The notes under the pieces: generated by a model
What the model saw: the letters and a program-made list of their open reading frames with translations, nothing else
The model's database searches: none
What the model was told of the DNA's origin: nothing
Origin: Hymenobacter edaphi
GTDB lineage: Bacteria > Bacteroidota > Bacteroidia > Cytophagales > Hymenobacteraceae
Direction: 5' to 3'
NCBI RefSeq assembly: GCF_003258365.1
Contig: NZ_QHKM01000001.1
Span: 620,001-684,000, forward strand
DNA length: 64,000 nucleotides
In this document: positions 42,030 to 50,977 of the stretch, piece after piece
Position numbering within the stretch: the stretch's first letter is position 1
Layout: the number at the start of each line of letters is the position of its first letter
Made by a program: the position numbers and the translations under genes

Positions 42030-42941
42030 TTGCCTCCGCTCGTTACCATTGTGGCGCTGTGCCACAACCACGCCCGCTTTCTGGCCGCCGCCCTCGATTC
42101 CATTGCGGCCCAGACCTACCCCAATCTGGAAGTGTGGCTGGTCGACGACGCCAGCACCGACGGCAGCCCGGCGCTGCTGCGCGAGTACGCCGCCCGCTTT
42201 CCGGCCTGGAACCTGCTGCTGCTGCCCGACAACGTGGGCAACTGCCGCGCCTTCAACCAGGCCCTGCGCCGCAGCCACGGCGAGTTTGTCATCGACTTCG
42301 CCACCGACGACGTGCTGCTGCCCGAGCGCGTGGCCCGGCAGGTGGCCTTCATGCAGGCCGAGGGCCCGCGCTGCGGCGTGACCTACCACGACTGCGACCT
42401 GATTGACGAGCAGGGCGGGCACGTGCGCTTTCACTTCCGCCGCGACGAGGCCGGCCGGCCGGTGCACCCGCGCCCCGCCGCCGGCCAGGTCTTTGCCGAC
42501 GTGCTCAGCCGCTACTTTATCAGCACGCCCACCATGATGTTCCGGCGCAGCATGCTCGATGCCCTCGGCGGCTACGACGAGACGCTGGCCTACGAGGACT
42601 TCGACCTGTGGGTGCGCGCCGCCCGCGACTGGGACTTCGGCTTTCAGGACGAGGTGCTGACCCAGAAACGCCTGCACCCGCAGTCCATGTCGCGCAAGGC
42701 CTACCGCCCCGGCGACCCGTACGTGGCCTCCACCATCCGCGTCTGCGAAAAGGCCCTGGCCATGTGCCGCACCCCCGCCGAGCGGGCTGCCCTGGCCGTG
42801 CGCCTGCGCTGGGAATTGCGCCAGGCCGTGCGCTTCCGTCGCGGCCCCGAAGCCCGCCGGCTGTACGCCATGCTGCGCCAGACGGGCCCGCTCCGCCCGC
42901 TGGATTATGCCCTGGGCGTGGTAGCTCGTGCGTTTAAGTGA
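42030..42941 (+). CDS. family-2 glycosyltransferase
   Basis: This 303-residue cytosolic GT2 opens with PLVTIVALCHNHARFL and has LVDDASTDGS, an FATDDVLLPERV acidic motif in place of the strict DxD, and STPTMMFRRSML with YEDFDLWVRAA at the acceptor side. It should add a sugar in surface polysaccharide assembly, fitting the adjacent flippase. The start is TTG, since no better codon lies nearby upstream. Confidence 0.9.
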   Translation: MPPLVTIVALCHNHARFLAAALDSIAAQTYPNLEVWLVDDASTDGSPALLREYAARFPAWNLLLLPDNVGNCRAFNQALRRSHGEFVIDFATDDVLLPERVARQVAFMQAEGPRCGVTYHDCDLIDEQGGHVRFHFRRDEAGRPVHPRPAAGQVFADVLSRYFISTPTMMFRRSMLDALGGYDETLAYEDFDLWVRAARDWDFGFQDEVLTQKRLHPQSMSRKAYRPGDPYVASTIRVCEKALAMCRTPAERAALAVRLRWELRQAVRFRRGPEARRLYAMLRQTGPLRPLDYALGVVARAFK

Positions 42942-43048
42942 TGATAAAAATAGCGTACTGTATGAACGTTGAAAACAAGCTGGTTATGGTGCCTGTTGAC
43001 TAATGCGAATAGGCGCCGGCTTGAACTTGAGTTGCACGATTGAGCTTG

Positions 43049-43095
43049 CCGGTGGAGCTGTACCAGACTTACTGAATCTGGTACAGCTCCACCGG
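43049..43095. repeat. perfect 19-bp hairpin overlapping the 3' end of a coding region
   Basis: The arms 43049-43067 and 43077-43095 are exact complements. The right arm encodes the last residues of the GT-C protein, and the stop codon (43069-43071) sits in the 9-nt loop, so the left arm is an inverted copy of the gene end. There is no T-run. Confidence 0.8.
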
Positions 43096-44736
43096 GCCGT
43101 CCTGCCGCAGCAAGCGGCGGCGCGGGTACCAGCGCAGCACGCTGTCGGGGGAGTAGCGCAGCAGCTTGCGAGTCAGCTCGGGGTTGCGGAGCGCGGCCCG
43201 GTTGAGCAGCAGCCAGGCGGTGTCGCCGGGGAGTAGCTGCACCGAGTCGCGGGCCCAATAGCGGCGGAAGCGCAGCCCGGCCGGCACCCGAAAACGGTAG
43301 TAGAAGTCGTAGTTGCCGATCAGGTAATCGTCGACGAACACTACCCCGCGGCGGGGCGGCTGCAGCGCTTGGTCGATGACGCGGGCCTGCGGGAAGTGGC
43401 CCGATACGCTGGGCTTCAGCAGCCGATAGCCGGGCCGCAGCGCCAGTACGGCTGCCAGCCCGAGTACCCCGAAGGCGGCGTAGCGGCCGGGCCGCTCACG
43501 GCGCATTCGGTGCCGGAGCAGCGGCAGGCTCAGGCCCGCCAGCACCGCGGCGCCGCCCGCGTACAGCACGGCGGCACTGCCCCGGTCGAGGGCCGCCAGC
43601 AGCACCAGGCCGGCCGCGTACAGCCCGAGCCGCCGGCCGCTGCGCAGGGCATCGGCCAGCCCGGAGGCCGCCACCAGACACAGCGGCGGCAGCAGCGGCG
43701 TGAGCATGCGGGGTACCAGGCTGATGGGGTTGTAGGACGTTAGCGAGGTGCTGCCCAGCCAGTAGACGGCCAGGGTGCTCAGCGCGAGGCCCAGCCAGAA
43801 GCGGCGGTCATCGGAGACGGACTCGGTTGCTTTTTCAGGGGCCAACGCGGCGCCTAACGGGAAGGCCGCGCCCACGGCCAGCAGCCCGGCCAGGCCCAGC
43901 CCGGTGCCCAGCAATACCTGCAGCGGCGCGAGGGTGAGGCGGTGCCACAGCGCGGCGCGGTTGCCGGCCAGATAGTTGCCGTCGGCCAGCACTTCGTTGG
44001 TGTGCTCGATGAGGTGCAGCCGGTACAGCGCGTCGTGGGTCTGCCACTGGTAGAAGGCCAGGTAGGCGCCCAGCAGCAGCGCGCCCGCCCCGGCCGCGGC
44101 CAGCCAGAACCGCCGCCGGCCCCGCGCGGCGTCGAGCAGGAGCAGGGTGAGATAGAAGGGCGCGTAGAAGACCACCGTTTCCTTGCACAGCAGCGCGGCC
44201 AGGTTTAGCCCGGCAAAGGCCCCGCCCCAGCCCACGGCCGCCCGCCCCGCCGCCCGCCGTCCGCGCAGCAGCGCCAGCGCCGCCCCCAGGCAGGCCAGCA
44301 TGTTCACGTTGTCGGGGTAGAGGTAGGTGCTCAGGTCCAGGCTGAAGTAGTGCAGGCCCAGCAGCACCAGCGCCCCGCTGGCCACCAGCGGCTGCCGCCG
44401 GCGGTACGCGGCCCAGATCAAACCCAGGCAGGCCAGCGTGGCCAGCAGCGGCCAGAGCGTGGTGCTCCAGATGTTGATGCCCAGCAGCGCGTAGAACCCG
44501 GCCACCGGCCCGAAAATCAGCCACCGCTCGTGCAGCGGGTCGTGCAGCTGGCGGAGCGGGTCGGGGCCGAGGTGGAAGCTGCCCGTGAGCAGCTGCTGGG
44601 CGTAGCGGGCGTAGTAATAGTCGTCGAGGGCGTAGAGGCCCTCGTGCGCGCCGACGAAGTAGGCGAGGGTAACGAGCGTCACCAGCCCCAGCGTGAGGGT
44701 GGGCAGCAGGCGGAGCAGGCGCGCGGAAGGATTCAC
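43069..44736 (-). CDS. GT39/ArnT-like GT-C membrane glycosyltransferase
   Basis: This 555-residue protein has about eleven to twelve helices. The first loop carries YALDDYYYARYAQQLL, the acidic DD motif of GT-C enzymes, and LLCKETVVFYAPFYLTLLL is also family-like. The C-terminal 90 residues form a periplasmic domain (VVFVDDYLIGNYDFYYRFRVP). It probably transfers a sugar from a polyprenyl-phosphate donor to lipid A or surface glycan. The start is GTG at 44736; upstream residues of the open frame are His/Gln-rich and non-coding in character. It is divergent from the next gene. Confidence 0.82.
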   Translation of the reverse strand: MNPSARLLRLLPTLTLGLVTLVTLAYFVGAHEGLYALDDYYYARYAQQLLTGSFHLGPDPLRQLHDPLHERWLIFGPVAGFYALLGINIWSTTLWPLLATLACLGLIWAAYRRRQPLVASGALVLLGLHYFSLDLSTYLYPDNVNMLACLGAALALLRGRRAAGRAAVGWGGAFAGLNLAALLCKETVVFYAPFYLTLLLLDAARGRRRFWLAAAGAGALLLGAYLAFYQWQTHDALYRLHLIEHTNEVLADGNYLAGNRAALWHRLTLAPLQVLLGTGLGLAGLLAVGAAFPLGAALAPEKATESVSDDRRFWLGLALSTLAVYWLGSTSLTSYNPISLVPRMLTPLLPPLCLVAASGLADALRSGRRLGLYAAGLVLLAALDRGSAAVLYAGGAAVLAGLSLPLLRHRMRRERPGRYAAFGVLGLAAVLALRPGYRLLKPSVSGHFPQARVIDQALQPPRRGVVFVDDYLIGNYDFYYRFRVPAGLRFRRYWARDSVQLLPGDTAWLLLNRAALRNPELTRKLLRYSPDSVLRWYPRRRLLRQDGPVELYQIQ

Positions 44737-44805
44737 GGCGGCGAAAATCGGGAAAGAATCCGGCCGGCCACGCGGCCCGCGCCCGATTCGCGTATTTTGC
44801 CGGCT

Positions 44806-46383
44806 ATGACGCACGCTTCGGGGCTGGGCTATTGGGGGCGCGTCGTCGGCCTGCCGGCGCTGCTGGTGCTGCTGACGGCCACCGTGCTCGGCAGCCATTA
44901 CGAAACCAACGACGACTTCAGCATCACCCTGCTGTTGCGCGGGCGCACGGCCGCGGCCCCGGTCACCAACCTGCACCTCTACCTCCACGGCTGGGCCTGG
45001 CTGCTGGCCCGGCTTTACCAGTTGGCCCCCGAGCTGCCCTGGTACGGCCTCGTGCTTTACCTGCTGCTGACGCTGGCCTTGGTGCTGCTGACGGCCGTGC
45101 TGGAACGGCTGCTGCAGCCTCATACCTCGGCCTGGCAGCGCGCCGGCCTGCTGGCCGCGTTTCTGCTGCTGGCCGGCCTGGAGCACGCGCAGTGGTTCAA
45201 CTACGTGCGGGTGCCGCTGCTGCTGGCCGGCGCGGCCGTGCTCTGGGCCACCCGGCAGTCCGGCGCGCCGCTGCCGGCTGCCCGCCGCTGGGCGCTGCCG
45301 CTGGGCCTGCTGATTTTTGTCGCGGCCTGGGCTGTTCGGCCGAGTGCGGCGGTGCTGGGGGCCGCCGTGGTGGCGCCGGCCGCGGGGTTGCTGGGCGGCC
45401 CCGGCGCCTGGCGGGTGCCGGCCGCTGCCGCCGTCGTAGCCTTGCTGCTGGGCCTGCTGGTGCAACTCACCCGCTCCCCCGAAGCCGCCCGCTACCGCCG
45501 CCTCGACGTACTCAAGTCCGAGGTACTGGATTACGGCTGGCGCGTGCCCGCCCCGCGCACGGCCGCCGACCGCCTGGGCGTACGGGCCGTGGCGCAGTGG
45601 GCGTTTGGCGACTCGACGCTGGTCAACGAGGCGTTTTTTCAGCGGGCGTACCAGCCCAAGCCGCGCTTCGTGGCCGAGCGGCTGGCCGGGCTGCTGCCCG
45701 CCGCGGCCCAACTGATGCGTGACTATTTTCCGCTGCTGGGTATCAGTGCCTTGTTGCTGCTGCTCGGGTCGAGCCAGCCCGCGGCCACGCGCCGCCGGCC
45801 GCAGCTGTACGTGCTGGGACTGGTGCTACTGCTGCTGGGGCTGCAGCTCGGCCTGAAGCTGCCGCCGCGCTTGGCCGGCCCGCTGCTCACGCTGGGCGTG
45901 CTGACGCAGCTGGCCCTGCTGGCGGCGGCCCAGCCCTGGCGCCCGCCCGCTTGGCAACGGCGCCTGGTGTTGCCCGTAATGGCGTTGCTGGTCGGCGCGT
46001 ATGGGTACAAAGTGCTGCACCGCCGGCAGGTGTTGGAGGCCGAGGAGCGCCGCAGCCTGGCGCTGCTGCGCGCCCAGTTGGGGCAGCCCCCACCTGCGGT
46101 GCGCGCAGTCGTTGGGGCCGGCCTGGAAGCCGCTTTCAAGTCCCTGTCACCCTTCCGGCAGTACGTGCCGGTAGCGGGGCCGCCCTGGCTGCTGCTCACC
46201 GGCTGGCCCACGCTCGACCCCTCGCAGGCCCGGCTGCGCCAGCAGCTCACCGGTGCCCGCGCCCAGCCCGAAGCGCTGCGCCGCCTCGCCCGCCGCGCCG
46301 ACATCCGGTGGCTCGGCCCGGTGCCGCCTGCCCGGTCGTTGCCCGAAACCCACCGGGCGGGGCCGCCGGAGCTGCCGCGCTAA
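44806..46383 (+). CDS. GT-C-like polytopic membrane protein
   Basis: This 525-residue protein has about twelve helices. HYETNDDFSITLLLRG in the first loop is an acidic motif like those of GT-C enzymes. The C-terminal 100 residues are soluble (LSPFRQYVPVAGPPWLLLTGW). It may be a glycosyltransferase or an O-antigen polymerase-like protein. TATTTTGCC lies only about 6 nt before the ATG, which suggests a nearly leaderless transcript. Confidence 0.78.
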   Translation: MTHASGLGYWGRVVGLPALLVLLTATVLGSHYETNDDFSITLLLRGRTAAAPVTNLHLYLHGWAWLLARLYQLAPELPWYGLVLYLLLTLALVLLTAVLERLLQPHTSAWQRAGLLAAFLLLAGLEHAQWFNYVRVPLLLAGAAVLWATRQSGAPLPAARRWALPLGLLIFVAAWAVRPSAAVLGAAVVAPAAGLLGGPGAWRVPAAAAVVALLLGLLVQLTRSPEAARYRRLDVLKSEVLDYGWRVPAPRTAADRLGVRAVAQWAFGDSTLVNEAFFQRAYQPKPRFVAERLAGLLPAAAQLMRDYFPLLGISALLLLLGSSQPAATRRRPQLYVLGLVLLLLGLQLGLKLPPRLAGPLLTLGVLTQLALLAAAQPWRPPAWQRRLVLPVMALLVGAYGYKVLHRRQVLEAEERRSLALLRAQLGQPPPAVRAVVGAGLEAAFKSLSPFRQYVPVAGPPWLLLTGWPTLDPSQARLRQQLTGARAQPEALRRLARRADIRWLGPVPPARSLPETHRAGPPELPR

Positions 46384-46473
46384 TTATCCCCGGTAACGTT
46401 GGGCTTTTCCCCCGTGAGTTTCGTATGAAGAAATAGCGCAAGCGTCCATCAGGCATTCCACCCGGTAATTGCC

Positions 46474-46481
46474 TACTTTTG
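46474..46481 (+). promoter_or_regulatory. TACTTTTG promoter element of the desaturase gene
   Basis: An exact TAnnTTTG match 55 nt before the ATG at 46537. Confidence 0.5.
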
Positions 46482-46536
46482 GCCTTTCCCCACTGCTTCG
46501 TCCTTCTTCCTCCATCACCACTTTTCCTCAGCCCGC

Positions 46537-47514
46537 ATGATTGCTACCATGACTTCCCGCGGGGAAGTATTGCAGCACCTCGAAGTTTTTTTGCGTGAGA
46601 ACATGGGTTCTTTCCTCAAAAAAGTAGAGGACAGCTGGCAACCGTCCGACTTTCTGCCCGACTCGCGCCTCGACAACTTCTTCGACGAAGTGAAGCTGTT
46701 GCGCGAACGGGCCAAAGAGCTGAGCTACGACCTGCTGGCCGTGCTCATCGGCGACACCATCACCGAAGAAGCTCTGCCCAACTACGAAGCATGGTTTCAC
46801 CAGCTCGACGACCTGAACCGCGACCCCAACAACGGCTGGGCGCAGTGGATCCGGGGCTGGACGGCCGAGGAAAACCGCCACGGCGACCTGCTCAACCGCT
46901 ACCTCTACCTCTCCGGCCGCGTGAATATGCGCGAGTTTGAGATGAGCACCCAATACCTGATTGCCGACGGCTTCGACCTGGGCACCGCCCACGACCCGTA
47001 CCGCGCCTTCGTCTACACCTCCTACCAGGAGGCTGCCACCAACCTCTCGCACCGCCGCGTGGGCCAGCTGGCCCGCAAAGCCGGCGACGCGGCCCTCTCC
47101 AAGCTCTGCGGCATGATTGCCGGCGACGAAGTGCGCCACGCCCGCGTGTACCAGACCTTCGTGGAGAAAATCTTCGAGGTGGACCCGAGCGAGATGATGC
47201 TGGCCTTCGAGGACATGATGCGCAAGAAAATCGTCATGCCGGCCCACTACATGCGCGAGCTGGGCGTGGAAGTCGGCAAGACCTTCGGCCACTTCACCGA
47301 CGCGGCCCAGCGCCTGGGCGTGTACACCAGCCAGGACTACACTGACATTCTGGAAGGCCTGCTGCAAACCTGGAACGTGGACAAGATTACCGGGCTGAAT
47401 GCCCCGGCCGAGAAGGCCCGCGACTACGTGATGGCCCTGCCCAACCGCCTGCGCCGCGTAGCCGACCGCATGCCCGTACCCAAGCTGGAGTACAAGTTTA
47501 AGTGGATTGAGTAA
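46537..47514 (+). CDS. acyl-ACP desaturase (soluble di-iron, FA_desaturase_2)
   Basis: This 325-residue enzyme shows the two di-iron motifs EENRHG (residues 111-116) and DEVRHA (198-202), in the family spacing. It introduces a cis double bond into acyl carrier protein-bound fatty acids using ferredoxin and O2. The W-RGWTAEENRH context and the C-terminal helical part fit stearoyl-ACP desaturase-like members. It is a single-gene unit closed by a perfect bidirectional hairpin. Confidence 0.93.
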   Translation: MIATMTSRGEVLQHLEVFLRENMGSFLKKVEDSWQPSDFLPDSRLDNFFDEVKLLRERAKELSYDLLAVLIGDTITEEALPNYEAWFHQLDDLNRDPNNGWAQWIRGWTAEENRHGDLLNRYLYLSGRVNMREFEMSTQYLIADGFDLGTAHDPYRAFVYTSYQEAATNLSHRRVGQLARKAGDAALSKLCGMIAGDEVRHARVYQTFVEKIFEVDPSEMMLAFEDMMRKKIVMPAHYMRELGVEVGKTFGHFTDAAQRLGVYTSQDYTDILEGLLQTWNVDKITGLNAPAEKARDYVMALPNRLRRVADRMPVPKLEYKFKWIE

Positions 47515-47573
47515 CTAGCTTAACTGCTTGACTGTTGCCTTGTCAAATCGTTGGTTGCTTCGACGATTTCTGG

Positions 47574-47631
47574 CCGGCAAAAAAACGAAAGGGCCGCTCC
47601 ACATGGAGCGGCCCTTTCGTTTTTTTGCCGG
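47574..47631. terminator. perfect 27-bp bidirectional terminator
   Basis: The arms 47574-47600 and 47605-47631 are exact complements with a 4-nt loop and include a 7-nt A-run and T-run. It separates the convergent desaturase gene and first PliI-like gene. Confidence 0.92.
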
Positions 47632-47691
47632 AAGATGATGCTTGCTGGAACGACCAGCCAGCTGGCCAGGCAACTGCTAAATTAATGTCCC

Positions 47692-48309
47692 CTACACCCC
47701 GTCGCGGTGGCCGACCACGGTGATGGCGCCTTCCTTTTTGGGCATCTCGTATTCCACGGTGCGGGTGCCGCCCGAGGGCGTGCTGTTGGGGTCGGTGGGG
47801 CGGTAGATGGGGAAGGTGCGGATGATGCGGCGCCCGTCGATGCGGAACGAGTCGTGGCCGAGGTAGCCGTCGGCAGCGGCGCCTTCCAGCGTGGGCAGCG
47901 TGAGCGGGCGGCGGCCCCGGCTCAGAAACTCGTAGCCCACCAGGCGGCCGTAGGAGCCGCTGCCGGCGTCGGCCACGAACACCAGCAGCTCGGGATACTC
48001 GTCGTTGTTGAGGTTGGTCACCTGCGCGTCGAGCACCGAGCCGTCGAGGTTGTCGGTCATCGAGGCCAGCTCGCGGCCCAGGCGCTCGGCCCGCCACACC
48101 AGCTGGCGCTGGCTGCCGGTGCCCAGCGTCTGCACGGCGAAGCTGTAGTCGCCGCGCTGCAGCTGTTTCTGGTAGCTCACGGCCGAAGCGCCCGGAGGCG
48201 TGGTGGCGGTGGAAACCGGCGCGGCGCTTTCGGAAGTGGTGCGCTGCGAGTCGCAGCCGAGCAGCAGCAGGGCCAGGGCGGGCAGCAGGGGGTGGCGAGG
48301 TGTGGTCAT
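47692..48309 (-). CDS. PliI-like lipoprotein (putative inhibitor of I-type lysozyme)
   Basis: This 205-residue protein has a lipoprotein signal (LPALALLLLGC). The mature part carries TNLNNDEYPELLVFV, AGSGSYGRLVGYEFL, GYLGHDSFRIDGRRIIRTFPIY and PSGGTRTVEYE, which I recognise as the PliI pattern, including the SGxxSYG loop that inserts into the lysozyme active site. This predicts protection of the wall against animal or protist lysozyme. It forms a tandem with a diverged paralogue upstream. The family call is from memory of the motif. Confidence 0.75.
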   Translation of the reverse strand: MTTPRHPLLPALALLLLGCDSQRTTSESAAPVSTATTPPGASAVSYQKQLQRGDYSFAVQTLGTGSQRQLVWRAERLGRELASMTDNLDGSVLDAQVTNLNNDEYPELLVFVADAGSGSYGRLVGYEFLSRGRRPLTLPTLEGAAADGYLGHDSFRIDGRRIIRTFPIYRPTDPNSTPSGGTRTVEYEMPKKEGAITVVGHRDGV

Positions 48310-48432
48310 GGGGCAGGGCAGAGGGGCGGGGCCGCGGCCCCGCCCGGTGAGACATGCGGGAGCGGTACTTGGTACTAACGCGGCCCCGCAGGCGAGGTTA
48401 CGTTGCCGGCACGGCGCTGGCTCGGTCGCACA

Positions 48433-48464
48433 AAAAAGCCCGCCTTGGGCAAGGCGGGCTTTTT
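48433..48464 (-). terminator. 14-bp hairpin between the two PliI-like genes
   Basis: AAAAAGCCCGCCTT pairs with 48451-48464 around a GGGC loop, giving a 5-nt T-run on either strand. The two paralogues are therefore separate transcripts. Confidence 0.85.
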
Positions 48465-48492
48465 CGTAATGTGGGCGGAACCGAAGCGGCCG

Positions 48493-49155
48493 TTAGGGCT
48501 TGGGCGTGGTGGTGGTGCTCGATTGGGGCGCCACGACCGGCGTGGTCGGCATGGGCATCAGCATGCCTTGCGCGTTCAGGGTGTACTCCACCGTCTGCGA
48601 CTGGCCGGTGGCCGTAGCGCTGGCGTCGGTGCCGGTGTACACGGGATAGGTGCGCACCAGGTGGTTGCCGCGGATTTCGTACTTGTCTTCGCCCTTGTAG
48701 CCGGTGGCCAGGTCGTTGCTCAGCTTGGGAATGGCCTGAATCGGCCGGAACGCCTTGTCGACGAACTCGTAGGCTTCGACGCCGCCCATGCCCATCGAGC
48801 CGCCGCTGGTAAACACGTACAGCTCGGGGCTGCCGTTGCCGTTCAGGTCACCCATCACCGCGTCGGTCACGCTGCCCTTCACGTTCAGGCGAATCGGGTC
48901 GGTGACCAGCGCGTCGCCGCGGCGGGTTTTGATGGTGAGCTGCTGCCCGTTGTCGAGCGTGTTCGACTGAATCTGGAAGCGGTACTCGCCCTGGGTCAGG
49001 TCGCGCGAGAAGGCCACGTCGCCGGGCGTGGTCACCGTCGTTTCCACGGTTGCGGTGCCGTTGGAGGTGTCGGTGGTGTTGCGGGCCGAGTCGCAGCTGC
49101 CGAGCAGCACGAGCGCGGCAGCGGCAAGCTGCACCGCCAAAATGGAACGTTTCAT
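48493..49155 (-). CDS. PliI-like lipoprotein paralogue without the inhibitory loop
   Basis: This 220-residue protein has a lipoprotein signal (AAAALVLLGSC). It aligns with the downstream paralogue through MGDLNGNGSPELYVFTSGG, VEAYEFV, GYKGEDKYEIRGNHLVRTYPVY and QTVEYTL. The SGSGSYG loop is replaced by GGSMGMGG and the C-terminus gains a Pro/Thr-rich tail. It may have lost lysozyme binding or changed target. Confidence 0.72.
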   Translation of the reverse strand: MKRSILAVQLAAAALVLLGSCDSARNTTDTSNGTATVETTVTTPGDVAFSRDLTQGEYRFQIQSNTLDNGQQLTIKTRRGDALVTDPIRLNVKGSVTDAVMGDLNGNGSPELYVFTSGGSMGMGGVEAYEFVDKAFRPIQAIPKLSNDLATGYKGEDKYEIRGNHLVRTYPVYTGTDASATATGQSQTVEYTLNAQGMLMPMPTTPVVAPQSSTTTTPKP

Positions 49156-49256
49156 GAGGGTTATGGAAAGGAAGTGGAGAGAAGAGCCAGTATTGATAAT
49201 TCGCTATACTAACGCCTGCCTACCCCCTGGGGTTACACGCGGCTGGGTATTTGCCG

Positions 49257-49538
49257 CTACGGCACCACCTGCACGCCCTTCCAGAACGCCACCCGGCCGC
49301 GGATGTGCTCGGCCGCCGGCTTGGGGTCGGCGTAGTACCAGGCGGCGTCCTTGTTCAGCTGCCCGTCGACGCGCAGGGAGTAGTAGCTGGCGCGGCCCTT
49401 CCAGGGGCAGGAGGTGCCGGCAATGCTGCCTTCAAAGTATTCATTATTAATGGAATCGGCCGGAAAATAATGGTTGTTTTCAACGACCACTGTGTCGTTG
49501 CTTTCCGCCAGCACGGCGTTGTTCCAGATGGCTTTCAT
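49257..49538 (-). CDS. DUF427 family protein
   Basis: This 93-residue cytosolic protein matches DUF427 in full: KAIWNNAVLAESNDTVVVENNHYFP, SCPWKGRASYYSL and DAAWYYADPKPAA. The conserved CPWKG turn is intact. The function of the family is unknown. The start at 49538 sits next to a CGTT-type inverted repeat. Confidence 0.88.
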   Translation of the reverse strand: MKAIWNNAVLAESNDTVVVENNHYFPADSINNEYFEGSIAGTSCPWKGRASYYSLRVDGQLNKDAAWYYADPKPAAEHIRGRVAFWKGVQVVP

Positions 49539-49546
49539 GGGCGTGC

Positions 49547-49650
49547 GTTTTTCGTGGTTGGTTGCTCGTTGTTCGTTGCGGATGGTTCGGAGCCGTTGCC
49601 CGTAAGCAGGGCCGCCAAACAACGATAAACGAGTAACGAAAAACTAACTC
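49547..49650. repeat. inverted repeat of CGTTGTT/CGTTTTTCG units
   Basis: The left arm (GTTTTTCGTGGTTGGTTGCTCGTTGTTCG) pairs imperfectly with the right arm (CAAACAACGATAAACGAGTAACGAAAAACT). The loop is about 40 nt. A second, related element lies within the tolC coding start at 52470-52581. Confidence 0.7.
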
Positions 49651-49688
49651 CGGCCGGCCGTTGTTTTCGGAGTCCATTCCTCCTGACT

Positions 49689-50792
49689 ATGGCTGTTGGC
49701 TTCCGCTTCCGCGACTTTATCCCCGATGAGAATCCCGAAAAGGGCTTCGATACGCTTTTCAAGCTGTTCATGCAGCTGGTCACCATCACCTCGGGCGACG
49801 TGTCGGAGGCCCTGCAGTGGCTCAACGAGCTGGACAAGCAGTACGGCCTGACCAACGACGAGTACGGCATGGGCGACTTCATCGAGGACCTGAAAAAGAA
49901 GGGCTACATCGATGAAAACGAGCAGGAGCTGGGCGAGCTGAAGATTACGGCCAAGTCGGAGCAGCTGATCCGCAAGTCGGCGCTGGAGGAAATCTTCGGC
50001 AAGCTCAAGCGCGGCACCCAGGGCAACCACCGCACCCCGCACGCCGGGCAGGGCGACGAGCTGACCACCGACCTGCGCGACTACCAGTTCGGCGACACCA
50101 TCGAGCAGATCGAAATGACCGAGAGCCTGCGCAACGCCCAGCTCAACCACGGCCTCGACGGCAACTACCTGCTCACCGAGGGCGACCTGGAAGTGCGCGA
50201 CACCGAGCACAAAACCCAGACGAGCACGGTGCTGATGATTGACATTTCGCACTCGATGATTCTCTACGGCGAGGACCGCATCACGCCGGCCAAGAAGGTG
50301 GCCATGGCCCTGGCCGAGCTGGTGAAGCAGAAGTACCCCAAGGACTTTCTCGACATCATCGTGTTCGGCAACGATGCCTGGCAGATCGAGGTGAAGGATT
50401 TGCCCTACCTGCAGGTGGGGCCCTACCACACCAACACGGTGGCCGGGCTGGAGCTGGCCATGGACTTGCTGCGCAAGCGCAAGACGGCCAACAAGCAGAT
50501 TTTCATGATTACCGACGGCAAGCCCACCTGCCTGAAGGAGCCCGGCGGCTACTACAAGAACTCGTTCGGGCTGGACCGCAAAGTGGTCAACAAGACCCTG
50601 AACCTGGCCGCCGCCGCCCGCCGCCTCAAGATTCCCATCACCACCTTCATGATTGCCTCCGACCCGTACCTGCAGCAGTTCGTGCGCGAGTTCACCGAAA
50701 CCAACCAAGGCAAGGCCTACTACAGCTCGCTGAAAGGCCTGGGTAGCATGATTTTCGAGGACTACAAGCGCAACCGCCGCAAAACGCTGTAA
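49689..50792 (+). CDS. VWA domain protein, probable partner of the MoxR-type ATPase
   Basis: This 367-residue cytosolic protein has a C-terminal von Willebrand factor A domain with an intact MIDAS: DISHS at residues 185-189, and ITDGKPT further on. The N-terminal 170 residues are helical. The layout matches the VWA partner of MoxR/ChlI-type AAA+ ATPases (as ChlD is to ChlI). A candidate ATPase lies at 57752 on the same strand, with the exporter and cytochromes between. The pair may be a metal-insertion or remodelling chaperone. Confidence 0.87.
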   Translation: MAVGFRFRDFIPDENPEKGFDTLFKLFMQLVTITSGDVSEALQWLNELDKQYGLTNDEYGMGDFIEDLKKKGYIDENEQELGELKITAKSEQLIRKSALEEIFGKLKRGTQGNHRTPHAGQGDELTTDLRDYQFGDTIEQIEMTESLRNAQLNHGLDGNYLLTEGDLEVRDTEHKTQTSTVLMIDISHSMILYGEDRITPAKKVAMALAELVKQKYPKDFLDIIVFGNDAWQIEVKDLPYLQVGPYHTNTVAGLELAMDLLRKRKTANKQIFMITDGKPTCLKEPGGYYKNSFGLDRKVVNKTLNLAAAARRLKIPITTFMIASDPYLQQFVREFTETNQGKAYYSSLKGLGSMIFEDYKRNRRKTL

Positions 50793-50908
50793 GCCACCGA
50801 AGTGGACCTACGACTCGAAGTCGCAGGACCACTATCGTTCGACCTGCCGGGGCGTTGCGCACAGCCCGGCTGAGCTGCGGCCTCGCCCGGACGGTCGTTC
50901 AGCCAGTC

Positions 50909-50977
50909 AAGCCCTGAAAACGCCGAAACGGCGCCCCGGAACTGCTCCGGGGCGCCGTTTCGGCGTTTTCAGGGCTT
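50909..50977. terminator. perfect 32-bp bidirectional hairpin
   Basis: The arms 50909-50940 and 50946-50977 are exact complements with a 5-nt loop. The right arm reaches into the TAA of the tolC gene (50976-50978). This is the longest perfect stem I found and serves the VWA gene and the exporter operon together. Confidence 0.9.
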
